A stretch of 64,000 bases of DNA from Paenibacillus macquariensis. GTDB taxonomy: Bacteria; Bacillota; Bacilli; Paenibacillales; Paenibacillaceae. Position numbers and translations under genes: made by a program. Under the pieces are notes generated by a model that was not told the DNA's origin, made no database searches, and saw only the letters and a list, made by a program, of their open reading frames with translations. Numbering within the stretch: the stretch's first letter is position 1; each line of letters opens with the position of its first letter. Shown one piece after another: positions 52,462-64,000 of this stretch. The stretch spans positions 248,001 through 312,000 of the forward strand of contig NZ_FTNK01000006.1 in assembly GCF_900156375.1 (NCBI RefSeq). The letters are read 5' to 3'.

Positions 52462-53403
52462 TTACGTATTCGGAACAAGCATCTTGCTAATTTCAATTGG
52501 ACCTGGCATAAAGCCTAAGTTATAATATAGCGACTCCACTGCGTTCCCTTGCATAACATAGACTCGTACACTTGGGTACAGATCTGTCAACATGCTTAAC
52601 GATCTCTTAATCATAATCGTCCCAATTCCACGTCTCCTATAAGTCGGGAGAATACCAAGATGCTGAATCCTCGGAACATCATGATGCATGGTCAGCAAAC
52701 AAGTGCCAATCAGTGCATTGTTCCTTTTATCATAAACTAAGCTAGAAGCGCTCAGTAGATATTCACTTGCTTCCTTCATTATTATCTGTGTTTCCGTTAT
52801 ATAGTGACTAATAGACTTAGATTTACTAATCCCCCCCTGTATACCATCTGAATAGCATCTATAGAGAAGGTGACCAATTTCCTTGTCGCTCGTCAAGGTA
52901 CGTGTAATAGGAGTAGATTGAACTATAGACTGAACAACGGTCGACACCCCGTTCCACTCATGCTCTAAAGGTTCTGTAGGTCGCTGCATCCAACGGTATC
53001 GGTGCTCATCTGGCGAGAATCCTAATCTTGCAAATAAATCAACTTGATCTTGCAGTACTTCATATACATGAATAGGTAAAGTTATATCAGACCATTTCAG
53101 CAGAATACCCTTCAATAAATAGACAATCGTACTTTGTTCTTGAAATGGTGGTATGAAGAATAAAAGCCTCATCATGTTCGGAGAAATCACAACGCCTCCG
53201 ACCTTCGTCGTTCCTTTATAAATCCAGAATGGATCAATATTAATCATTACGGGTAAATCTATTCCACTGAAAAAACGGATGTATTCTGCATTGTAGTAAA
53301 CGGAGTAAAATACACTCCACTTCTTCATATCTGCCTTTTGTAAGTGAAATTGATCAGACAACTCATATCGCTCAAACGGAGTAGACCCGTTAGTAATTCC
53401 CAC
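52462..53403 (-). CDS. GNAT-family N-acetyltransferase with an extended N-terminal domain
   Basis: A 313-residue protein. The C-terminal 120 residues carry HLGILPTYRRRGIGTIMIKR (acetyl-CoA loop) and SLYYNLGFMPG. The N-terminal half contains a divergent second GNAT-like unit (VFYSVYYNAEY, LFARLGFSPDEHRYRW). I use a GTG start at 53403, seven bases after AAGGAGTG. The substrate is unknown. Confidence 0.8.
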   Translation of the reverse strand: MGITNGSTPFERYELSDQFHLQKADMKKWSVFYSVYYNAEYIRFFSGIDLPVMINIDPFWIYKGTTKVGGVVISPNMMRLLFFIPPFQEQSTIVYLLKGILLKWSDITLPIHVYEVLQDQVDLFARLGFSPDEHRYRWMQRPTEPLEHEWNGVSTVVQSIVQSTPITRTLTSDKEIGHLLYRCYSDGIQGGISKSKSISHYITETQIIMKEASEYLLSASSLVYDKRNNALIGTCLLTMHHDVPRIQHLGILPTYRRRGIGTIMIKRSLSMLTDLYPSVRVYVMQGNAVESLYYNLGFMPGPIEISKMLVPNT

Positions 53404-53511
53404 CGTATCACACTCCTTACGCACCTTCCTCAATAATAGATATCAACCATCTAACACAAATAGAACCCAAAGAATAGGTGGCTAAGCCCCCTAATACACT
53501 CATGTAATCTG

Positions 53512-54336
53512 TTACATATTGAAGATTAGCCCACTAAATACAAATAGCATATTCATAATAAAATGAAGAATCATCACAGGGAGCAATCCCTTTGATCGGA
53601 TGGTGATCCCGCCTAATACCATGCCAAATATAGAGAACAATGCACATATGCTCCAAGGAAAACCGATCGAATAATGGTACATTCCAAATCCGATACTGAC
53701 TATAACCAACCCCAACTTTTCACCTAATACATCGACGAATCGACTTAGTATAAGCCCACGCCATAATATTTCCTCTAAGACGGAATTGATCAAGGCAAAC
53801 AGCAATCCAAACCACAATAGTGAATATAAATTTTCTGGACTATAATCAATGACAAAACTAAATGAAAAGATAACTACACATGATGCAATTAGTAGAAATC
53901 TCCATATTGGATCTTTCACTCCCTTCCAAATCAAAGGAAAATAGATCGTCTCTGTGAAGCTCCCCTTCTTCAAATAATCCGTTGTTGACTTGGTAATTAT
54001 CCTTAACACAAGGAATGGAATAATAAATCCGATCAGACTCAATCGAGAGCACGCAATGATAAATTCTCCCGGAAAATCTACTAGGTTAAGGTATTCCTTT
54101 ATGAAAACACTCAAATACACGCATAACCAATAACCCAATAGATATAGCATACTTAACAAGGAAACATCACGAACACCGCGAGATACAGGTCTTAACAAAT
54201 AAATCATATACAGAATGAATAACCATCCCACACTCATATATACCGTTGTTAGTTGAACCGCTATTACTGTTCCAACAAAAATCACAAGCATAGTGATTAA
54301 TGAAATTGTCGAAATATTCTCCCTACGTATAGACAC
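53512..54336 (-). CDS. CPBP-family intramembrane metalloprotease
   Basis: A 274-residue polytopic protein with the CPBP/ABI catalytic motifs: EEILWRGLIL (Glu-Glu and Arg), GMYHYSIGFPWS (metal histidine) and LHFIMNMLF (second histidine). Relatives include CAAX-type proteases and bacteriocin-immunity proteins. The motifs are complete, so activity is likely; the target is unknown. Confidence 0.87.
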   Translation of the reverse strand: MSIRRENISTISLITMLVIFVGTVIAVQLTTVYMSVGWLFILYMIYLLRPVSRGVRDVSLLSMLYLLGYWLCVYLSVFIKEYLNLVDFPGEFIIACSRLSLIGFIIPFLVLRIITKSTTDYLKKGSFTETIYFPLIWKGVKDPIWRFLLIASCVVIFSFSFVIDYSPENLYSLLWFGLLFALINSVLEEILWRGLILSRFVDVLGEKLGLVIVSIGFGMYHYSIGFPWSICALFSIFGMVLGGITIRSKGLLPVMILHFIMNMLFVFSGLIFNM

Positions 54337-54439
54337 TAATAATCCCCCATACTCTAACTAAATTAAACTTTCAGTCTTTACTTTACACATAAGAAGGAAG
54401 ATTTCACATGACTATTTTTCAAGATTATGGATGAAATAT

Positions 54440-54465
54440 AAAAACCCCCATCATGATTGATGGAG
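54440..54465 (-). terminator. Rho-independent terminator after the second MFS gene
   Basis: On the minus strand CCATC / GATGG with a 6-base loop continues into G residues and five T residues, 37 bp past the stop. Confidence 0.65.
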
Positions 54466-54502
54466 GCAAAAGACTTGCAAAAGACTTACTTAAGTAGATT
54501 CC

Positions 54503-56023
54503 TTATTCATTTTCAGTTAAAGGTTTATTCAATGTAATTCGTGCTTTACCCATGAACAATACGACAACTACAGCTATCCCAATCGGAATCAATGAAAAAA
54601 GGAAAATATGCGATATGGATGTTGACATAGCATCAATGATTTTATCAAGAACTTGCGCAGGAATCGTCGTTCTCACTTCCGCATTAAATATTTCCCGAGG
54701 ATCTGGCAGGTTCGCTAAATTCACTGAACCCCCTTCCATACCCTTGAAATTCTCAGCAAGCTTACTTGTAAAGAGATTACCTTGGATCGTACCGAATATC
54801 GTAATTCCCAATGTCATCCCAAGTGAGCGCAAGAATTGATTCGTTGAGTTGGCAGTTCCTCTGAAGCGAGGCTCGAGATTGTGGATAGATGAAATAGGTA
54901 ATAACGAGAATGAGAACCCCATGCCAAACCCTACTAAGATCATAAAGATGGTCAGAGATGCGCGGGCTGTATCTGGCGTAAGTGTACTAAGCATAAACAT
55001 ACCTGCTAAATACGAAATCACCGATATCACCATTAAATTCCGATAACTGGTTTTCGTTGAGAAAATACCACCTACCGAGCTACCTGCTACGGATCCCAAC
55101 ATCATGGGAGTAAGAACTAATCCAGCATTGGTTGCAGATCCTCCATAAACAGCTTGTACAAAAATAGGAATGTATACGGTAAGAACGATAAATGTTCCTC
55201 CATATAGAAAAGCTAATATTTGTGAGGCTGCAAATAATCTTCGCTTAAACAGCCAAAATGGCAAAATAGGCTCTTCCGCTTTGAGTTCAATGAAGAAGAA
55301 CGCAATGAAACATACTGCAAATACAGTAAACAACGAAATAATTGGAAGCGAATTCCAAGCGTAATCTTTACCGCCCATTTCTAGTGCGAACATTAAGCTG
55401 ATAACAGCAACGACAAGCGTCAATGCACCCCACCAGTCAATTTTCTGCTTAACTTTCCCCTTCGATTCATGATACGACCTAGTAATCAACAGGAATGACA
55501 CGATACCAATAGGAACATTAATATAGAAGATCCATTCCCAGCCCACAAATTCCGTAATATAAGCCCCAAGCAATGGACCAATTACACTTGCGGAACCGAA
55601 TACTGCACCAAGAAGTCCTGTCATCTTCCCACGATTCTCTGGAGGGAAAATATCGAAAATAATAGTAAATGCAATTGGCATTAACGCCCCGCCACCAATA
55701 CCTTGAATGGCACGATAAATACTTAACTGTTCAATACTTTGTGCAAAACCACATAAGATAGAACCCAGGAGAAATACTGCAATCCCGAATATAAAAAATC
55801 TCTTTCGTCCATACATATCTGATAACTTACCAAAAATCGGCATTCCAGCCATTGTGGTTATCATATAGGCAGATGTTACCCATACGAATTTATCAAATCC
55901 ACCCAGATCAGATACAATTGTGCCCATCGCTGTTGCAACAATCGTATTATCGATTGCAGACATAAATATGGCGAGTAGCAGACCTGCTACTACTAACTTT
56001 ATGTTACTTTTGGATGCTTCCAC
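54503..56023 (-). CDS. DHA2-family MFS drug exporter
   Basis: A 506-residue, 14-helix antiporter: SAIDNTIVATAMGTIVSDLG (helix 1), KLSDMYGRKRFFIFG (motif A) and SVIGPLLGAYI (motif C). It resembles MDR-type EmrB/LmrB exporters. I use a GTG start at 56023, eight to nine bases after AAGGGAG; the frame opens 54 bases upstream without a ribosome site. No regulator gene is adjacent. Confidence 0.9.
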   Translation of the reverse strand: MEASKSNIKLVVAGLLLAIFMSAIDNTIVATAMGTIVSDLGGFDKFVWVTSAYMITTMAGMPIFGKLSDMYGRKRFFIFGIAVFLLGSILCGFAQSIEQLSIYRAIQGIGGGALMPIAFTIIFDIFPPENRGKMTGLLGAVFGSASVIGPLLGAYITEFVGWEWIFYINVPIGIVSFLLITRSYHESKGKVKQKIDWWGALTLVVAVISLMFALEMGGKDYAWNSLPIISLFTVFAVCFIAFFFIELKAEEPILPFWLFKRRLFAASQILAFLYGGTFIVLTVYIPIFVQAVYGGSATNAGLVLTPMMLGSVAGSSVGGIFSTKTSYRNLMVISVISYLAGMFMLSTLTPDTARASLTIFMILVGFGMGFSFSLLPISSIHNLEPRFRGTANSTNQFLRSLGMTLGITIFGTIQGNLFTSKLAENFKGMEGGSVNLANLPDPREIFNAEVRTTIPAQVLDKIIDAMSTSISHIFLFSLIPIGIAVVVVLFMGKARITLNKPLTENE

Positions 56024-56277
56024 TATCAGTTCAGTTCTCCCTTGTATATATTCAAATACGAATAATAAGCTTTTCAATTTTAAGATTTGAAATCTTAATT
56101 GTCAAGAAAAGGATTCCCCTATTTACAAATCAACAAGCATTAGAGCTATTATGGAGTGGAAATATATTAGAGAAACGAAACGACATAAAGTAACAGTTAG
56201 TATGATCATACTAACTGTTATTATTTCAATCTTTATATTTTCACTAAAATCCTTATAGAATAGACTTTTTTATGAAT

Positions 56278-58692
56278 TCAATTTCTTAATCCCCAAATTT
56301 CTGAAGCATATTTACGAATCGTATAATCACTTGAGAACTTACCGGAATGAGCGATGTTCACTATCGACTTCCTTTGCCATTCTTTTGAATTACGATAAGA
56401 AATGTCAATCTTCTGATGTGCATCAACATAACTCGCAAAATCCTTCAGTACAAAATACTCGTCGTTAGTACTCATAATAGAATTAAATATATCTTCAAAC
56501 TCATGTTCATTTTTACAAAAATAACCTGGTGTCACTAATTGATCCATGACTTCACGCACACGTGCATCACTATAGTACACATCCTTCACTGCATATCCGC
56601 CGTGCTGATAATAATCAAGCACTTGCTCGGATCGTAATCCGAAAAGAAACATATTGTCGTCGCCTATCATTTCATGCATTTCCACATTTGCTCCATCCAT
56701 CGTTCCCAATGTTATTGCACCGTTCATCATAAACTTCATATTCCCAGTACCTGAGGCTTCTTTGCTAGCCGTCGAGATCTGTTCGCTAACATCAGCAGCC
56801 GGAATGACCTTCTCAGCTATGGATACGGAGTAGTTCTCTAAGAATATGACCTGCACCTTCTGATTCACTTCTCGATCTCGATTAACTTGGTCAGCTACTA
56901 CATTAATAAGTTTAATAATTCTTTTGGCTAACGAGTAGCTTGGTGCCGCTTTGGCACCGAAAATAAACGTGCGTGGGATCATGTCAATAGAAGGGTTTTG
57001 TTTCAACTGGCTATACAAGTACATGATGTGCAGGACATTCATTAACTGCCGCTTGTAACCATGCAGTCTCTTCACTTGGACATCAAATATGGAATGTGGA
57101 TCAACGACGATCCCTTGTTTTTCAAAAATATATGACGCAAGTTTCAATTTGTTGTCTTGTTTAATCGCATGAGTTCGATCTTGAAAACCGAAATCCTCAC
57201 TGTATTTCAATATCCCGACCATTTCTTGTGGATCATTCATCCATCCAGTACTGATCGTCTCACTAATCAGATCTGCCAACGCAGGGTTAGCATGCATCAG
57301 CCAACGTCGATGAGTTATACCATTCGTCTTATTATTAAAACGAGTTGGATACAAATCGTAGAATAGCTTCATTTCACGTTTCTTCAAAATATCAGTATGA
57401 AGAGCAGCCACACCATTCACGCTGTAGCTACCTACAATAGCCAGATTCGCCATTTTCAATTGCTGACCATCTATAATCGACATCTGTGCTACGATTTCCG
57501 GCTGTTCTGGGTATTTCTTCATTAACATGCCACAAAACTGCTTATTGATCTCCTCAATAATCATATATATGCGTGGAAGTAACTCTTTCACCATGGAAAT
57601 AGGCCATTTCTCAAGTGCTTCGCTTAAGGTCGTATGATTCGTATACGATACCGTTCTTGAAGTTATATCCCATGCATCAGCCCAACCAAATCCCAACACA
57701 TCGATTAATAATCTCATCAATTCAGGGATGACCAGCGTAGGGTGTGTATCATTAATATGGATGGCTACCTTTTCTGGGAGATGATCCATGGTAAGTTCAA
57801 GCTTTTCAAATGTACGCAAGATACTTTGCAGTCCTGCTGAACACAAGAAATATTGTTGTTTGAGTCGGAGTAGCTTTCCTTCGTACTGGGAATCATCAGG
57901 ATAAAGGAATTCAGATATAGATTCAACGGAACGATCATAATGGAGGTATTTATAATAATTATTCGTACCAGATAGTTGCGTATGGTCTATTGTGGACTCT
58001 GCACTCCATATCCGCAAAGTATTAACATGTTCCCCACCATATCCAATAACAGGCACATCATATGGCACGGCTGTGACTGCTTCATAGTTATGTGTTTCAA
58101 ATACTAGCTCTCTATCTTCCTCACGAATTTCAACATTTCCCCAGAAGCGTACCTCTACTTTTTTATCAGGCCTACGCACTTCCCATTCATGACCATTCCG
58201 AAGCCAATAATCAGGTAATTCCACTTGGTTACCATCAACAATCTTTTGTTCAAACAATCCATATCTATACCGAATACCACACCCGTGTCCTGCGTACTGT
58301 TGGGAAGCTAATGAGTCCAAGAAGCAAGCTGCAAGTCTTCCTAACCCACCATTACCAAGACCCGCATCAGACTCTTCTTCCTCAATCTCCTCTAGATCCC
58401 AACCTAATTCCTTAAGACCCTCTCGAACAAGCTCGAGAACACCTAAATTGAGGAGATTGTTACCCAGTAGACGCCCTATGAGAAACTCCATTGAGAAATA
58501 ATACACTTGTTTGTCCTGATCAGCTTGGAAATTCTGATTCGTATCTGCCCAATTCCTGCCAACGTATTCGCGAATCATATTACTCAGAATTGTATATATG
58601 TCTGCTTTCTGAGCATCCTTCATTGGCTTTCCCAATTTACTGACTAGATTCTCCTGAAAGAGTTGCTTAAACGTTTCTTTGTTGCTAAACAT
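56278..58692 (-). CDS. glgP: Glycogen/starch/maltodextrin phosphorylase
   Basis: GlgP releases glucose-1-phosphate from alpha-1,4-glucans using PLP and phosphate. The PLP-lysine motif EASGTGNMKFMMNG, GGLGRLAACFLDS, and IHINDTHPTLVIPELM are intact in 804 residues, the normal length. AGGAGGAATGCG precedes the ATG. The synthesis genes glgBCDA that often accompany it are not in the window. Confidence 0.96.
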   Translation of the reverse strand: MFSNKETFKQLFQENLVSKLGKPMKDAQKADIYTILSNMIREYVGRNWADTNQNFQADQDKQVYYFSMEFLIGRLLGNNLLNLGVLELVREGLKELGWDLEEIEEEESDAGLGNGGLGRLAACFLDSLASQQYAGHGCGIRYRYGLFEQKIVDGNQVELPDYWLRNGHEWEVRRPDKKVEVRFWGNVEIREEDRELVFETHNYEAVTAVPYDVPVIGYGGEHVNTLRIWSAESTIDHTQLSGTNNYYKYLHYDRSVESISEFLYPDDSQYEGKLLRLKQQYFLCSAGLQSILRTFEKLELTMDHLPEKVAIHINDTHPTLVIPELMRLLIDVLGFGWADAWDITSRTVSYTNHTTLSEALEKWPISMVKELLPRIYMIIEEINKQFCGMLMKKYPEQPEIVAQMSIIDGQQLKMANLAIVGSYSVNGVAALHTDILKKREMKLFYDLYPTRFNNKTNGITHRRWLMHANPALADLISETISTGWMNDPQEMVGILKYSEDFGFQDRTHAIKQDNKLKLASYIFEKQGIVVDPHSIFDVQVKRLHGYKRQLMNVLHIMYLYSQLKQNPSIDMIPRTFIFGAKAAPSYSLAKRIIKLINVVADQVNRDREVNQKVQVIFLENYSVSIAEKVIPAADVSEQISTASKEASGTGNMKFMMNGAITLGTMDGANVEMHEMIGDDNMFLFGLRSEQVLDYYQHGGYAVKDVYYSDARVREVMDQLVTPGYFCKNEHEFEDIFNSIMSTNDEYFVLKDFASYVDAHQKIDISYRNSKEWQRKSIVNIAHSGKFSSDYTIRKYASEIWGLRN

Positions 58693-58883
58693 ATTCGCAT
58701 TCCTCCTGATCTATCCAATGATGCTGTATTCTCTTCTAACATGCATTTTACGCATGATTATCGAATTAATAATTTGAGCCCATTTGTACTGTCCATATAA
58801 AGACTTATACAATATACGTTTGGATGGCCCATTTCGTGATGAATATCCCAAACATTGTCATCAATATCCATGGATAGGATATC
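58693..58883. other. Gap upstream of glgP
   Basis: AT-rich DNA holding the glgP promoter region, though no convincing hexamer pair was found. A 63-codon plus-strand frame here has no ribosome site and is not credible. Confidence 0.4.
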
Positions 58884-58923
58884 AAAAAAAAGATGACCCC
58901 CATAAACCAATACAGGAGTCATC
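58884..58923 (-). terminator. Rho-independent terminator after the collagen-like gene
   Basis: The stem GATGAC / GTCATC (58892-58897 with 58918-58923) is extended by G/C pairs inward and followed on the minus strand by seven T residues, 58 bp past the stop. Confidence 0.75.
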
Positions 58924-58980
58924 TACTAGCCATATAGGTCAAAGTCATCATTTACAATCAAATCAAGTTAATTAGGCTTA

Positions 58981-63055
<4,075 letters not shown>

Positions 63056-63720
63056 GAGTTTAAGCAACAGACCGTAACACCGTACGCTCGAATAACACAC
63101 TAGAATCCTTCAGCATTCAGATGTTGCAAAAGGGAGTCACGATGCCAGAGATCGCCAACCTCATCGAGAAAATGTATGGTCACCATTACAGGCCACAAAC
63201 CGTATTTAATCTGACAAGAGTAATGTTCGAACATGTCGACGCTTTTATGAAACGACCATTTAAGAAGCGTTATGTGTGTGTCTATATCGATTCTACCTAC
63301 ATCGCGGTTAAGCATGAGACGTTTCTAAAGAGGCTATCTATCTTGCCGTGGGATTTTGTGAGAATGGTGCTCATATACGCCATTGCACCCACCGAATCAG
63401 CGTACATATGAAGGAATTGCTCGGGACGTGAAACAACGTGGTACGGAACAAATCCTCCTCTTTATTTCCGATAGACTCACAGGCATTGTCCATGCGATTC
63501 AGGAGATCTATTACTGTGTTCATTTAGCACGTAATATCGCTCATAAAGTTCGCGTGAACCGAGCAGAGATCTGTGAAGACTTCAAATCCGTTTATCGATC
63601 TGAAGATGATGCAGCTGGTAAAGCTGCGCTGGCAACCTTCTGTGATAAATGGACTTATCCTAAGGTCGTTAAATCCCTCATAGATTTTATTAACGTTATA
63701 CCGACAGCCCAATTGCTCCA
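63056..63720 (+). pseudogene. IS256-family (mutator-type) transposase remnant
   Basis: Pieces in several frames match an IS256 transposase: EFKQQTVTPYAR, QMLQKGVTMPEIANLIEKMY, YVCVYIDSTYIAVKH (first catalytic aspartate), VSKEAIYLAVGFCENG, APTESAY, GTEQILLFISDRLTGIVHAI (second aspartate) and CVHLARNIAHKVRVN. At least three frameshifts occur. The N-terminus and the last third with the catalytic glutamate are missing. No terminal inverted repeats were found. Confidence 0.85.
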
Positions 63721-63724
63721 CTAG

Positions 63725-64000
63725 TATCATTATTCAATCACGCAAGTCCATCATCCTATTATCATTTTCAAGCTTTTTCACCACGTATATTTCCGTTCCT
63801 CTTTATTCTTCAATTTATGTGCCCTTCCTTTACAAGAAAAGGTCTCACAACATAGTAATCATTTCACCCACAATATTCATCACCATAATTCATTACACTG
63901 TTAAACAGCTAAAATCATTCCTATTCTTGTGAAATTGGTGACACAAGTAGAGAGGAATTAAAGAATTCCGACAATACTAAATCTTTTCTCAAAGTACCCG
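63725..64000. other. Terminal 276 bases without a recognised gene
   Basis: AT-rich sequence beyond the transposase remnant. I see no ORF with a ribosome site, hairpin terminator or repeat. Confidence 0.4.

Overview
The window looks like a chromosomal segment of a Paenibacillus-type, low-GC, endospore-forming Firmicute. The evidence is a FapR-controlled fatty-acid cluster, the ylb genes around coaD, YjcZ-type spore peptides, a BclA-like collagen protein, PdaA and YlbJ. No tRNA, rRNA or CRISPR array was recognised. The left third (1-23.4 kb) is core genome, nearly all on the minus strand. Read in the direction of transcription it runs rsmD-coaD, ylbL-like (ylbJ and ylbM lie on the plus strand), yceD-rpmF, fapR-plsX-fabH-fabD-fabG-acpP-fabF, rnc-smc-ftsY, hlyIII, ylxM-ffh-rpsP-khpA-rimM-trmD, and a peptidase cut by the window edge. 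These genes couple phospholipid and fatty-acid synthesis, chromosome condensation, the signal recognition particle and ribosome maturation. A FapR operator lies on the promoter of fapR itself.

Between 23.67 and 27.70 kb is the wreck of an integrated element of about 4 kb. It is bounded by a 40-bp direct repeat with one mismatch. Just inside each end are copies of an 8-bp motif: one on the left, and three on the right spaced exactly 11 bp apart. They look like integrase arm sites. The cargo is mostly decayed: a tyrosine recombinase C-terminus, a PAPS-reductase fragment, a twice-frameshifted lipoprotein, and YolD-like, ASCH and DUF2642 genes. The left repeat coincides with the terminator hairpin of a C-rich, probably non-coding transcript, so the element may have used a small-RNA gene as its attachment site.

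From 27.8 to 58.7 kb is an accessory region of short independent units. It holds a GH25 lysozyme, a phosphotransferase-fold kinase, two YjcZ peptides, an SMP-30 lactonase, a Tet(M)-like ribosomal protection GTPase, and a divergent tetR/MFS efflux pair with three operator-like palindromes. It also holds many GNAT acetyltransferases, a MocR regulator, an azlCD exporter with a nonsense mutation in azlD, marR, pdaA, rpiA, a CPBP protease, a second drug exporter and glgP. A 44-bp perfect palindrome in front of marR covers its predicted -10 and ribosome binding site. Several genes here are broken: two methyltransferase or nucleotidyltransferase genes, azlD and transposase remnants.

The right end (59-64 kb) carries a 1174-residue collagen-like spore-surface protein whose gene contains recent 126-bp and 225-bp tandem duplications, then a decayed IS256-type transposase.
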